64,000 nucleotides of DNA from Ailurus styani (GCA_002007465.1 LNAC01000861.1:396458-460457), one strand, 5' to 3'; shown: positions 12,308 through 24,855, counted from the stretch's first letter. Program-made: numbers and translations. Notes: generated by a model not told the origin, from the sequence alone.

Positions 12308-12340
12308 GAAGGAAGGAAGGAAAAGAAAGAAAGAAATAGA
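12230..12340. repeat. (GAAA)n / (GGAA)n purine microsatellite
   Basis: A nearly pure purine tract of GAAA units with GAGA and GGAA interruptions. It is likely to be length-variable and could adopt triplex DNA. Confidence 0.97.
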
Positions 12341-12365
12341 AGACAAAGTACCCCAAGTGAGGATA

Positions 12366-12800
12366 CCAGTTTCCTAGGGCTGCTGTAGTAAATTACCACA
12401 AACTAGACTACTTAACAACAGAAATGTCTTCTCTCACATTTCTGAAGTCAAAAAGTCTGAAATCAAGATGTTGGCAGAGCCATGTTCCTTCTGGAGGTTC
12501 TAGGAGAGAATCCTTCCTTGTTTCTTCCAGCTTCAAGTGGCTGCCGGTGTCCCCTGGCTATGGCGCCATCTCTCCAACCTGCCTCCCTATTCCCATGGCT
12601 TTCTTCTCTGTGTCTGTGTCTTGTTTCCTTTATATTGCTTATGAGGTTACTGGATTTGAGACCTACTCTGATCCAAGATGATCTCATCTCAAGATTCTTA
12701 ACTTGCTTACATCTGCAAAGACCCTTTTTCCAAATGAGATCCCACTGACATGTTCCAGATGAACCTATCTTTTGGGAGATCACCAGTCAACCCACTACAA
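12366..12800 (-). mobile_element. MLT1-type MaLR LTR, antisense, near full length
   Basis: It starts CAGTTTCCTAGGGCTGCTGT and AGTAAATTACCACAAACTAG. It contains AAGTCTGAAATCAAGATGTT, 'ACATCTGCAAAGACCC' and a decayed 'GGGGGACACAATTCAACCCA' end (GTCAACCCACTACAA). This matches the antisense layout of MLT1C-like LTRs. No paired LTR is nearby, so it is a solo LTR. Confidence 0.85.
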
Positions 12801-13733
12801 TGAGTATATGTTTGGCTTTGATTTCTCATGGGTCACAGTTGTTTTCTTTATATTCTTGCTTTGTGCTCTTAAACCCCAGGCGGGAGATTGTTAAAGAAAT
12901 GACTTGAGAAAGTTATAATTCAAGAAGGACATATGTGTCTTTTTCACAGTGTGCTGCTGTGACTTGGATTCAATCATGGTAGATGACTAGGCAAGACAAT
13001 ATAAAATCATGATAATTTGAAAACTGGATACTCTTTATATCCCTTTGGGTTTTAATATTGAAGTTTCAACATTTTATATTTCTCCAGCCCCGTAACCCAT
13101 CCTTGTCCCATGTGCGTTTTCCTCTGATGTCAAAGAGAGAGATAATATTTTCTTGTCAAAGGTATAGCTCTTCTGTGGGCTTTGATTTTGTTAAAGTGAA
13201 CACAGTTTGGTGAGAACGGTCTTTCTGTCCATAATACATTATTAGACTTACAGGTGATGCTTCCCCACACACCTTCTTATAGCCTCCAAATCATTTGAAA
13301 CTCTTCTTTTTAGCAGTACAAATAAATCTTTTGCCTAGCTTGCACTTTACATAATATTTAAATTCCCTGAAGCTCCTAATAGCCAACCCACTGAGTGGCC
13401 ATAGGTTTCCTCTGCATGATCTGTTTCTACATGTTGTTCCTTTAAAAAAAAAAATCACACTTCAATATAATCTTTGTGAAAGAGTGTAAGCGGTGGATTT
13501 ATAATTGCTTTGGTTGTGTAAATAAATTCTCCTTTAAAAAATGCCAGCTGCTCTTCTAAGAAATGAATGAATGACCTTGTTTGACCATCAGCTTTGGGAT
13601 TCATTAAGAAATATGATATTCTCTTATCCCAAAGACAAAATTATCATTCCCTTCTTAAGCCTTGTCAGACCCAGTGGATCCTTTCCCATCATATATTTCA
13701 GGGATTCGGTTTGTCTGCACACGGGACATTTGG
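12801..13733. other. No gene or recognised repeat
   Basis: AT-rich sequence without recognised features apart from a short A-run at 13443-13453. Confidence 0.45.
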
Positions 13734-13899
13734 ACACTACATCTCAAATTTTAGTGTGCGTAAAGATCAACAGGGGATCTTGTTAAAATGCAGATTCTGA
13801 TTGAGTGAGTCTGACATGAGGTCTGAGATTTTGCATTTCTAACAAGCTCCCAAGGTGATGCCCAAGCTACTGGTCTGTGCACTACTCTTTGACTAGCAA
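13734..13899 (+). mobile_element. MER5A-type hAT (Charlie) non-autonomous DNA transposon
   Basis: The order of phrases is CTCAAATTTTAGTGTGCGT, ACAGGGGATCTTGTTAAAAT, GCAGATTCTGATTGAGT, TTTTGCATTTCTAACAAGCT and CACTACTCTTTGACTAG. This is the MER5A layout over its usual length of about 165-190 bp. It is an old eutherian element mobilised by a hAT transposase in trans. Confidence 0.87.
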
Positions 13900-15288
13900 G
13901 ATTTTAGGATATGTCACATAGTAAAAGCAATAAAAATATGGTATTTAGGGGAAAATGCACATTGTTTGGGAAATAATCAATTTATTTTGTCTCTAGAATC
14001 TTGGGAAATGAGCATTGATCTTATGGTTTGCTTGTGGAAACTGAACCGGTAATTGTGGAGGTTATTTTTACCATGTAAGCTCTTACTTTTGCCTACTCTG
14101 CATCCATATTTCCTTTGAGGAACTTCTCTTGCTCCATTTTGTGCTTTCCTGGAGAGTGATAATTCTGAGGTTGATTTCCCAATTACCATTAGCACTTTGT
14201 GGGTTTATTGTTTTGTTTTTTGTTGTTTTTTTGTTTTGTTTTGTTTTTTTTTACTGCAGGGGTAGTATATGCCCTGGGGATGAATATATACACCTCTCTG
14301 GATAAATATATGGATTTTCAAGAGGAAATCACTTTTATGATGAGAATATTAAGCTGGAAGCATATGATTCTGAAACTGTAAAAAAAAAAAAAGAAAACAT
14401 ACAGAAGTAAATACAACCAACAATATTGTTTTTATACCTGGATTACCCATGATTAAAGCAAGCTCTTTTTATTATATAAGCTATAAATTTCCTAAGATAT
14501 GTTCAGTTGTGTGTGTTTTTTTGTTTGTTTGTTTGTTTGTTTTCTGTTTGTAACTGAAAGTATTTTGACTCCTGCATTTGCAGTGATTTAGGTTGATTGG
14601 TCCACTGAATAGCTGTGTCTTCACTTGGGTTCCCCAGAAAGTAAGGCCTGAGGCAAAGCTTTTGTGCTATGACTTTATTGGGAAACTCAATCCAGGGAAG
14701 GAGGATTGAGGGAAAAGAAAGGTGATATAGGGGAAAGAGAATCAATGGGAAGGTGTGTTACTGAGCTGACCGCTGCTTGGTACCAAGCCCATCTGATTGT
14801 AGTATCCTCTGCTGAGAAGTCATATGAAAGAAGCTCAGGAAAGTCTGCTTGGTGGGGGGGATGGCAGAATTCATCCCTCAGAAGTTTGCCCCATGGTCTT
14901 TTAATTCCCCTATGCTTCCAGGTTGTGTATGTGTGGACACTGAGTCCCTTGGCATTTTAAGTCAGGGCAACAGTAGAGCCTCAGGGTAGGAAGTGAACAG
15001 CGGGACCCTGGCATGAGGATAAGCCTTTTCAGATTGTCCCTACAGGATGTTGGCTGGTCACAGTAGTGATATCCATAGTAGAGTAAGCATCAAAGTTCCT
15101 AGAGATAGGTGAGGCCTGGAAGATGTGAGATGGTGCATTGTCACATGCTCTTGAAATTTGTATGCTCTGTCCTGCATCATAGTGGTTAAAGTCTCTGTTT
15201 GTCCTGACAATCTTGCCTAGACAATATTGTATGCAGTGTGGTTTTCTGTTGAAGGCTTAGAAGTGGGGAGTGCCCTGGTGATACAAGG
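13900..15288. other. Low-complexity T/G tracts and a possible old LTR
   Basis: T-rich tracts with TTTTG units lie at 14205-14252 and (GTTT)n at 14518-14546. The stretch 14620-15060 begins GGGTTCCCCAGAAAGTAAGG and has TTTATTGGGAAACTC. That recalls antisense starts of some old LTRs, but I cannot name a family. No gene is seen. Confidence 0.35.
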
Positions 15289-15696
15289 TGTATTAGTTTC
15301 CCAGGGCTGCTGTAGCAAAGTACCACAGGCTAGGTGGCTTCAAATAGCGCACATTTATTTTCACATTTCTGGAGGCTAGAAGTCTGAAATCAAGGTGTCA
15401 TGGGGTTGTGCCCCTTCCAAAGCCTTTAGGACCAAACCCTTCCTTGCATCTTCCAGCTTCGGATGGATCCTGACTTCCTCAGCATCCTCTGCCTCTGCCT
15501 CCACCTTCACACAGCCGTCTTCTGTCTGTGCCCCTCCTTAAAAGGACACAAGCCTAAATTGACTCTAGATCTACAGTGATGTCATTTTGAAATTCTTAAC
15601 TCTTTACATCTGCAAAGACCCTATGTCCAAATAACGTCACATTCTGAAATTCTAGGTGGACATGAAATTTGGGGGGACACTATTAATCAACTACAC
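15289..15696 (-). mobile_element. MLT1-type MaLR LTR, antisense, near full length
   Basis: TGTATTAGTTTCCCAGGGCT begins the element. TCTGGAGGCTAGAAGTCTGA, TACATCTGCAAAGACCCTAT and TTTGGGGGGACACTATTAAT follow in the expected antisense order. It is one of the best-preserved LTR copies in the window. Confidence 0.9.
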
Positions 15697-16622
15697 CATC
15701 GTAGCCACACAATGACAGAGAGCAGCTTGGCTTGCAGATTGTGTGCAATCTCCCTGACCTCACGATGCAAGAGTGATGTATTGTGTAAGGGGACTTCAGC
15801 ACAGAAGTATATGTTTTTATGAATAGCGCTTCCTCAAGATTTGATATAGCCCAATTCTCTTACCACATTTCAGTATGATTCTGATTCCTTCCAGACTCAT
15901 TGCCCACATATTAAAATAACAATCCATAGAATAAGCAGTGGGGGGAACTTAATATAGAATACAAATATATTTTAATGTGTCCTAAAGGTGCTCATTCGGT
16001 AATTTCCTCTCTTGTTCTGCTATGAGATGTAAAGTACCAACCAATGCCCAAATTTGATGGGTATTTGAAAATCCCAGTTGAAATCATCAGGTGCTCCTTC
16101 TATAGAATCCAGAGACTGGAGGTACCACTGAGAATTACACCTATTTTCACTAAAGTCTGCATCACCTGTTCACTAGACATAGGTAAACACCAAGATTGCA
16201 TTGATTGAATACAGCAAATATGGACAACATAAAAATTTCAAGGCTAATAATATCCTAAACCAACAAAAAAAAGAACTGTCCAGAGATACAAAAATACAGA
16301 CAGGATAATTCCTAAGGTGCAGATAAAATTGATAAGTCAAGGTTTGAGATATTCAATACTGACCTTTTGCCCCAGGACTAGCTTTGCAATGTTATAATAT
16401 GTGGGTATTAAATATTAAATTCCAAGTGAGTAAATAAATGAATATTTAGGCCCTATTATTATATTCTCCAATGTTGCCTAGTTATGCCTGAAATTCCCTT
16501 CACTAGAGTGTTAGTCACTCCTTCATTTCTGGATCAGGCTGAAAATTCATGGGAAAGATGCCACCATAGCTTAAATTCACACAAAGATGTAAATGGCACA
16601 CTCAAGTCTGTTCTGAAAGTAT
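15697..16622. other. No gene or recognised repeat
   Basis: No recognised feature. This is the left flank of the assembly duplication that starts at 16623. Confidence 0.45.
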
Positions 16623-17526
16623 GTGTTAATTGTATGGTGGAGTAGGGGCCTAGGAGGGTCCAGACCGTGAGAAAGTACAGAAAGCAGAGATTACTTCTAG
16701 CTACATGTTTATACTGTAGAATTTTCATCTAAGACCTAGGTTCAAACATGCCCACCCTTCAAGAATGGAGTTGGAGTTTAACTTTTTACCTCTGAATAAT
16801 CTGGTAACCTAACAACCCAGAAGTAGGAGGAGGAAGTAGAATTCTTGGGACTAACTATGAACCAAAGCTCAATGATTGAGTAACAAAAAAGGCGAGATAC
16901 TAGTGCTTATTTATTGTTTAGCCCCCACAATGCACAAATCACAAATTAAAATATTACTGTTTAAACTCTTTTTGAATACATTCTGTTGCCACCACTGCCT
17001 ACAGTCTGTGTTGCTTTGACAGTTTCTCTTTAAAAGAGGCAGGAGGAAGAGGGGATCTGCACTGAAGCGGAAGTGTCTCCTCCCCTGACTCCCCAAAAAC
17101 NGTGTTAATTGTATGGTGGAGTAGGGGCCTAGGAGGGTCCAGACCGTGAGAAAGTACAGAAAGCAGAGATTACTTCTAGCTACATGTTTATACTGTAGAA
17201 TTTTCATCTAAGACCTAGGTTCAAACATGCCCACCCTTCAAGAATGGAGTTGGAGTTTAACTTTTTACCTCTGAATAATCTGGTAACCTAACAACCCAGA
17301 AGTAGGAGGAGGAAGTAGAATTCTTGGGACTAACTATGAACCAAAGCTCAATGATTGAGTAACAAAAAAGGCGAGATACTAGTGCTTATTTATTGTTTAG
17401 CCCCCACAATGCACAAATCACAAATTAAAATATTACTGTTTAAACTCTTTTTGAATACATTCTGTTGCCACCACTGCCTACAGTCTGTGTTGCTTTGACA
17501 GTTTCTCTTTAAAAGAGGCAGGAGGA
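16623..17526. repeat. 425-bp identical direct duplication across a single N
   Basis: Bases 16623-17047 and 17102-17526 are identical as read, offset by 479. They are separated by a 53-base tail and one N at 17101. Identity without a single mismatch next to an N is what unmerged contig ends look like. It is probably an assembly artefact and should be collapsed in downstream use. Confidence 0.9.
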
Positions 17527-18750
17527 GTCAGCACGAATGTGACACTCAGGCCGGAGGTATCTGATACAGTTTAGTTTGATGACTTTTGTCCTAGAGACTA
17601 AACGTGCTCAGACATTCTTGGTAAGAAAAAGCATTTATTTTAATGAGGTCAGTGATGAAAGGGGAGAGGAGTAAGGGGAAATCAGGGTTAGGGAAATCTC
17701 ACTTATCTGGAAGGTCTTGGACCATAGATCGTCTTTAACTGGTATATCGTATTGACAGAGCATACAGTCTCAGTGTCAACTCAGCTCCAGTTTAGGTCTC
17801 CTAGACGTTACTTTAACAGGTTTCTTTAAGTCAAACATATCAAAATGCTCCCACCAGCCTCACTGCAGACCCCATCTCTTCCCCTCTTAGAGGAGTCTCT
17901 GAGAGTTCGCAAACACAGGGTCATTAGTCTATTAATGCATGTCCCCCTGTTTGCATTCTGGTCACCTCCATGAACCCACTCCTGACTTTTGGTGACTTCT
18001 GCTGCACCTGTTCTCCAACATTTCACCTGCATTCAAATCACCAGGACATTTCTTCGGTGGCACCTCCTTTTTGTAAACTTTCAGAACAGAAATTGGATCA
18101 CAAACTTTGGTATATGTGTATCAAGAGAAGGCATTATTTAATATGTAAAATCCTTGTCCCTGCCTCTGGACATTCTGATTTCTTTGGTCTAGTGCCAGAA
18201 TTGCCATAGATCACCTGATTTAGAAATGTGCTGTGTTGTTCAACTTTGAGAGGCATTAATTTGTTTGTTTTTCTTACTTTCTTCCCTCCCTCACTCTTCT
18301 TCTTCACCTTCAGTCAGTGGCCTCTTCTCTGCCAATTTCCTCAAGGAGATATATGTCAGGGTGGAAAGCAGAAAAGGGTTACTTTCCTACTGATGTATGC
18401 TTCCAAAGGTCTTCTTTTCTAGACTTGAGGGATTTGAAATTAATACCCTCATTTTGGTCACATGCTATATATCAGGTGACATCTTCCAAGGGAAGATTGG
18501 CTGCAGGAAGGGAAGCCTCTGTGTTGATGGACACATAAAAAGTTTTGCCAAGAATTCACAAGTCTGTTGGTGTGGAGAGAAACCAGATCTGGAGGGTCCA
18601 GGTGTGCTGGAATGACTGATGTGTCCATACAACCTGCATGATGAACAGTGGCCAAACACCAGCAGACCCTGTATCCCAATGCCCCGGGGCTCCCCAAGAC
18701 CTTAGTGTCCTGTGGCACAAATGAGGCCCTTTCATTATCATCCCCAGAAA
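17527..18750. other. No gene or recognised repeat
   Basis: Mixed sequence without a family signature. A C/T-rich patch near 18270-18315 is low complexity. The overlapping frames around 18317-18775 occur on both strands and carry no protein-family motif. Confidence 0.4.
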
Positions 18751-18964
18751 TGATAATAATTAACAATAACGTCACACTTTTATGTCCTGTGCATGGTTCT
18801 CAAAGCTTTAAATAAAGTAACTCATTTATTCCTTGCAACGACCCTGTGAGGAATATATTATTAGCTTTATTTGACAGATGAGGAAACCAGGCACAGAGAA
18901 ATTAAATAACACATTTTAAGTCACATAGCAAATAGCCAGGCTAAGATTCGAACACAGAAGGTAT
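18751..18964 (-). mobile_element. MIR SINE, antisense
   Basis: The core reads TAACTCATTTATTCCTTGCA, ACGACCCTGTGAGG, GACAGATGAGGAAACCAGGC, ACAGAGAAATTAAATAACAC and AAGATTCGAACACAG. That is the antisense MIR core through to the tRNA-related B box. It is nearly full length for this ancient family. Confidence 0.9.
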
Positions 18965-18970
18965 GGGACC

Positions 18971-19327
18971 TGTCTTAGTCTGCTCGGTTTGCTATAAAAA
19001 AATACCATAATTGGCTGGCTGAAGCAACAGGTATTTCTCACAGTTGTAGAGGCGGGAAGTTCAAGTGCAAGGTGCCAGCTGATTCAGTTCCTGGGGAGAA
19101 CTCTCTTTGTGGAGGGCAGATAGTCTTCTCCCTGTGTCCCTACAAGGCAGAATGAGTGAGCTCTGATGCCTCTTCCTGTTCTTACAAGGGCACAAAACCC
19201 TTCAAGGGGTCCTACCCTGAGAACCTCATTCAACCCTAATTACCTCCCCAAAGCCTCATCTCCTAATACAGTCACTTTGGGGGTAGGGCTTCAATATATG
19301 AATTGGATAGGGAGAAGGTATCACAAA
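18971..19327 (-). mobile_element. MLT1/MST-type MaLR LTR, antisense
   Basis: It opens TGTCTTAGTCTGCTCGGTTT and carries TTTCTCACAGTTGTAGAGGC, 'ACAAGGGCACAAAACCC' and CTAATTACCTCCCCAAAGCC. These fit an antisense MaLR LTR of the type with a 'cctaataccatcac' segment. It sits directly after the MIR. Confidence 0.85.
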
Positions 19328-21910
19328 TATGAATTCCATAGTAGAACGAGAGCCCATGATCTGAATTTAAACTGCAGTTTAAAACAAATCTATATAATTC
19401 TGGGACACCTGAGTTTGCAGCCTGAGACTCCTACTTCTTCTGCTAGAAAGCACAACTGCAGACACAGTGCCAGGAGAGTGGCACCATGCAATGGGCCACA
19501 GATAACTGCATGCACCTGACAAAATGAATAGTCGGTGCTGTCATCCACAGGCTGAGAAGCAATCGTTCCAGAGAAGTTTCCCTTATGGACTTGGACTCCA
19601 TTAGATCCACCACTAGTTCCCATTTAATTGCCACTGAGTAGAATGCACAGGGAATAGCAGATTGCCTGGAAACTACTTATGCCATGTTAAGCAGTTGGAG
19701 GGTGAAGGCTGGAGGTGGGGACAAGGACATGAAATGGAGAAGCTAGAAAAAGAAGAGAATGTCCCTGAGCTCCAGAACTAGAAAGAAAGAGCCCATGTGG
19801 AGAGGAAGGGGAGCACTGATACCCTCAAATGGGTCTTAATCCAAACGAAGCTGAATGCACCTCTTTAATCTCCCGTGTTGCTTATTAAGAAACATTCTTC
19901 TTACCTTTGCATCACAGCAAGTGCTTCTCCCCACACCTGTTCTCCCGCCAGAGCCCAGAGCTGTCTGACGGGGGAAAGCAGAGATCAAAGCTGGTAGTCA
20001 GAGGAAAGTAAATGAAGCCCAGCAGCAGGAAATCAGGTGGGGACGTGGAGATCCGGCATGGGGCAGGCTGAGCCCCTGGCTCCCTGCTTTCCCGCACTGT
20101 GGGGTCCGCGCCGGGGAGCGAGAGCACAGGATAGCAAGCAGGTCCCTGCTACTTAGGGAAGCCTTTCCCTTAAATGTAGAAATTAGTAGAGTATGTTCAA
20201 GGTAACCCAGTAAGAAGGCATCTCTCACGTGTGTTCCTCCAAAACAGGGACAAAAGCATTAATCTGTGATTGTTCAGTACCTCTCACCCTTATCTTTACT
20301 GGATACCTGAACCCCATCCCTAGACCTCGTCTTGAGCCAAGGGAAGTCTGTTGTTGATGACCTGCCGCCCACCCCCTCAAGCTCCATAAGATTCTTTCTG
20401 ACTTCATTAATTGATTCTTTGTTTCCAAATGAAAGTATATAATTTGGAGAAAGAGTAATGACAGAAACGTGGATTTTGTTTGGAAACTCCTTGGATTTAG
20501 TCCGGAAACAACAAAGCACTGCAGCTTGGAAAATTGTTTGGGAAGCAAAGGAAAGGAAAGAAATGTGAACGGGAGAAAATCGGATAGTAATAGAACCTGT
20601 CTGGTCAAGGACATCATGAGGAATTCGGGGATTTGAAGACTAGAACGGGGTGTCGCCTGCCGCTTGCATGAGATATTCAGACAAGAAGTAGCTGAGTAGG
20701 GAAAGAATATTTTCTATACCAATGGTTTATGAGTGAGATCCTCCTTCAGAGCTTTCGGAAAGATTTTGTTATAGAATTAATAGGCTTTTCAGTTAATTCT
20801 TTCAACAACCAGTTGTCAGGGTGAGACCTTGTCCAGAAGCTCCTTAAAGCAATAGGGGGCTAGCCTGAGTTGACCTGGGTTACATCCCAGTGAGGGAGAA
20901 AGGTGAAGTTAACCCTAGCTAGGGTCTGAACTTGTGCATAAGCACTGGGCTCCCTTTCCCGTGCAGCAGTCCAGAGCGGGTCTGGTACCCGCTTGGGCAT
21001 CCCACCAACAGTGACCTCCAGCCGGTGAGTGCTGGCTGCTAGAAGGTCCAGAGAGGCCAGCACGGGGCTAGTTGCCTTTTGATTGAGCATGGAGGCCAGA
21101 AGGGGGAGTTCAGCCACCCTTCCTCCCCAGGTCCTCCCCTCTGTGAGCCTTGTTCCCATCTTTCCACGGAGGGAGTAAGGCCAAGTTCCTCCAGTGAGGT
21201 CTCTGTCCCCCAGCTTCCTGAGAATTAGGAATCTGCTTGGTGGAGGGGCTGCGGGGAGAGGCCTGTTGTTCACAACAACATCTTGGATAGCTGGGTTTTG
21301 TTTTAATGGCAGCTTTTTCATCCTCAATCGAGAAGTCTGTCATAACAAGCTCCTATAAATTACCGCTAGCACTCCTGTTTTACCACCTCCTGCCTTTGAG
21401 CTGGGATCCAGGGCCCATCAATCTTGTCAGGCCTGTCTTCCCACTCGGGGCTCAGCTGCCTCGCCCTGCTCCTCCAGCCGCTGCGTGCCCTCTGCCTACC
21501 TGACTCAGAGCGCTGGGCCAGGATGGAGTTTAATCAGACCCTGTGGGGGTCATGAAGATGAATGGGATTTGGGACTGACAGTTAAGGGAGTGGCTGGGGG
21601 AAGGAGAAGAAACAGGTCAGCAGAAGTTAGGGCTCAGAGGAGCTAAATATTTCAGAACCTGGAATTGGCTAGAGAGAGTTGCAGGGGGGAGAGAGACACA
21701 CACAGAGACAGAGAGGAAGGGAGGGAGAACTTTGTTGATAGATATACAGACCTCAGCAGGTTCCAGAAGCTCAAAGGATACGACGTGTTCATTATTGATT
21801 TTCATCCATGTTTGATTAGAACTAGAAATGCAAAAAGGAGGGAGCGAGGATCTCTAAGCCCTGGGCATACTTTGATGCTTGCAATAAGTCAGGATCTTAA
21901 TAGTTTTTTT
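19328..21910. other. GC-richer stretch with no recognised repeat
   Basis: The sequence is visibly richer in G and C than its surroundings, above all at 20860-21520. A small CpG cluster lies around 20092-20125 (CCGCACTG, GTCCGCGCCGGGGAGCGAGA). A 155-codon open frame runs on the minus strand (20860-21327), but its translation has no recognisable motif, signal peptide or splice context. It could hold a regulatory element or an unannotated non-coding exon; nothing proves either. Confidence 0.35.
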
Positions 21911-21925
21911 AAAAGGGGGGTATAT

Positions 21926-22120
21926 GGGCACCTGGGTGACTCAGTGGGTTAAAGCCTCTGCCTTCGGCTCAGGTCATGATCTCAGGGTCATGGGATCGAG
22001 CCTGCATCGGGCTCCCTGCTTAGCCTGGAGCCTGCTTCCCCCTCTCTCTCTCTGCCTGCCTCTCTGCCTACTTGTGATCTCTCTCTCTGTCAAATAAATA
22101 AATAAAATCTTAAAAAAAAA
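21926..22120 (+). mobile_element. Young mustelid-type CAN-SINE
   Basis: The head is GGGCACCTGGGTGACTCAGT, with the 'GGGTTAAAGCCTCTGCC' core and a CTGCCTACTTGTGATCTCTC body. Flanks AAAAGGGGGGTATAT (21911-21925) and AAAAGGAGGGGTATAT (22117-22132) are a near-perfect target duplication. Confidence 0.95.
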
Positions 22121-22132
22121 GGAGGGGTATAT

Positions 22133-22780
22133 ACTTTCCTCCTATATCAACTCAGGAGACATTCTTCATCTTTTTCTTACCGTGAAAAATGAGTACCAGA
22201 TGCAAAAATACATGAAGTCCCCCCAATTCAAAACACAATAAATAAGTATATTAATAAATAATATATAATGATAAATAAATAGGCGTTTTCTATGGAGGAC
22301 ATTTACTGTTCAAAGTTACCCCTGGAGGTCCCTGTGGCCTTGCTTCTCTTCCCAGGGTCCACAGAGACAGAAGACTTAACACCTTCCTTCCACCTTGGTC
22401 TAGTTTTTCAGACCTAAGATGATCTCTTCTCCACCTTGACATTGCTGGGCCTCTGCTACAAAGGAGGGAGAGAGAGAGAGACAGCAGGGAACCCAAGGGA
22501 GCAGCTCCTATGATCTTGTGAGGGCTCTTCAAGTTTATATGAACCAGCAACCAAAGTTGAAGTGGGAGGGCAGGAGACAGCAAAATGTGGGAGGTGGGAT
22601 TAGAAGTCGTTGGTGTTCCTTTCCCACACCAGACATCCGAGTGAGCACAGCACGCCCATGGCCTTCATCTCTGTTGGCCGCCATTAGCTCTCACGAATTT
22701 GCTTCCTTTTGGGTTTTTTGTTTTTCTAGCAGGATCCTAGAAACTTTCCCCGACCAGAGGCTAAGATCATTTCCTTAAAG
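22133..22780. other. No gene or recognised repeat
   Basis: A small AT-rich patch with TAAATAA units at 22240-22285. Otherwise unremarkable. Confidence 0.4.
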
Positions 22781-23345
22781 CTTCCTAATTTTTTCCACTT
22801 CACTCTTGCCTCCTCTCCAGATGCTCTCACTCCCCCTAATTGAATCTCCCTTTCTCCATTTCCTCCTTTTATGCACTCACTTGGCTTTTACGAAAGCTCA
22901 GTCTGTGATTCTCTAATATTTCCTTAACCTCTCTCAATTCTACACACCCTACCCCTGAGAACCTCCCTCCCCTGTGACTTGATTATCACCAATATTCAGA
23001 TGATTTGTATAGCCCCGTCTTGGCCCTATCTGATCACATGGGCTCTGGTGCTGCTTTTCTACCTCTTCCCGGGGTATCAGCACTTACATATCCCGTGATC
23101 AATACAACTCAGCACACTTCTGTTAACATCAACATTGTTTCTTCAGCTCAAAGGCTCAGCTATCTTTGGTTCTTCTCTCACTTATATCTTTACTTTCCCA
23201 CTGATCACCGTGTTCTGTGAACCCTCTACAGTGTCTAGAATCCCTGTCTTCCTTTCCATTCCCACCACTGCCAGCCCTAGATACTCTTAACCCCTCTTCC
23301 TCTTGCTTATCTGTGTATCTGTATAGCTCCTGATTGCCTGGATAT
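22781..23345 (+). mobile_element. L2 LINE fragment (ORF2-derived part)
   Basis: C/T-rich sequence with 'ACCAATATTCAGATGATTTG', which corresponds to the L2 'ATGCTGATGACTCCC' region. L2-like phrases continue towards 'TTGACTTGATTATC' and 'CTGTCTTCCTTTCC'. Divergence is high and no frame survives. Confidence 0.5.
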
Positions 23346-24855
23346 TTATCTAAACTTTAGTTCCTGCCTATTTCAGTACACTCTGAACAGCTGTCATACC
23401 CATGTGGCTTTCTTCCTCTCCCCCCACCCCACTTCCAGAATGAAAAACCCTCTTGTTTATAGGAAATCCCAAAATAATGGGAGGCAGGACCTTGCCTGTC
23501 ACTATAGTTACCAAAAGGAACTGAGTTTATATGTGTCTTTTCTGGTCCCTTAGAAGCGAGGGCACAGGTGTGTGACCTGAGCCTGGCCAAATGGGTGGTC
23601 CCACCAAGAAATCGGATCTTGAAGGAGCAGCCCAAAGACACAGGGAGTGCTGACAATAATTTGCAGCAGCAGAATCAGAGTTTCGCAGCATGGCCATGAA
23701 TGATCAGAGGTGGAGGGGCCAGTGTGGAGGGGGGGACGACCCCGTGCCTGACTCCACAGTACTTCCCGACCAAGATGGCCTAGGACAGGATCTTGGCTGT
23801 ATCTTTAGATGCCTAGCCTGTCCAGAATCCTGCCCCTTTTCCAATTGAGTTTTACATGCTTCCTGATAATTCTATGAGCATCCCAATGGCTTTTCAGCAA
23901 GTTCCACTCTTGTTTCAGTAATCCAGATGCAAGAACCATGTTTTCTAGGTTCTTATTTGATATTTGGTCATGCTGGGGTCTTGCTGACCCCAGAGGGACT
24001 GAGCATCCCAGAGCCAGTCAATTCCTATAGATGAAGGACTCATTTGCCTTTCCTATGCAAACCAACCAATTCAGAGCTCACAGTTCCAGCCACCTCCTTT
24101 ATAGGCCCTTATATTCTCCTATCCTAATCACCGCAAGACCATGTGCCAGACTACTAGGGACAGTCCCAATGCTCCAGAGTGCACTGAAGCTGTTTAAACT
24201 AGCCAAACCAAAGCCTCGCTCGTTCCTTCTCACAGAAACCACAATAAAGGCTTTTCTCCATTTTCTCTCTTCACATCCTTGGCCTCCTGACCAACCTTCA
24301 TGTGTCCCCCGGCGGCCCTGAGTCACATGGTGTGCCTCCTGTTTTTAGGGATCTATGAGCATTAAAAACTTCTTCCTTTCTGATAGTCATTTCCATGTCT
24401 GTGTGTCTTACTTTATCTGATTAAAACAAATCCTAGCACCCTTAAGACCCCAGGTTTTGTTCTGACATTTAAAGCCAAGAACCCCAACAGGTATAATTCT
24501 TGTTTTATCAGAGTTTGGTAGGAGTGGGGATGATCAGGAACAGGAAAACACTAAAACTAACTTGAGGGATTTTACTGAAAAACAACAAAAGGTAGTCTCA
24601 TAGATATCCAAGATTGGGGGGGGGGAAACAGTCACATGAGATTTGGACTAGGAAAGCTGGGACCCAAGTCACTCTCCACCATCTCTCAGCCTTAGGATGT
24701 CTTCTTTTCTCTGATCTTCCCCATTAATCTGCTACTCTATCATTTTCTCTCTGATTACAGGTTTTCTTTGATTAATTATCAGCATACACATGGCCCCAAA
24801 TGGCTGCTCTAAACTGACTTGATTTGATCTTTCGGTTACTCACCACGATATAACT
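23346..24855. other. Unclassified sequence with a possible old LTR
   Basis: The stretch 24030-24440 contains ACAATAAAGGCTTTTCTCC, a polyadenylation-signal context often seen in LTRs, but the family is unclear. A perfect 8-bp-stem hairpin, CTGGGGTC-ttgct-GACCCCAG, lies at 23973-23993. No gene is visible. Confidence 0.35.

Noticed and set aside
16623..17526. A real 425-bp tandem duplication
   Set aside because: No mismatch in 425 bp and a single N at the junction fit an assembly overlap far better.
20860..21327. 155-codon minus-strand open frame in the GC-rich block
   Set aside because: No recognised domain, no splice or promoter context, and GC-rich sequence lowers stop frequency. A chance frame is the simpler explanation.
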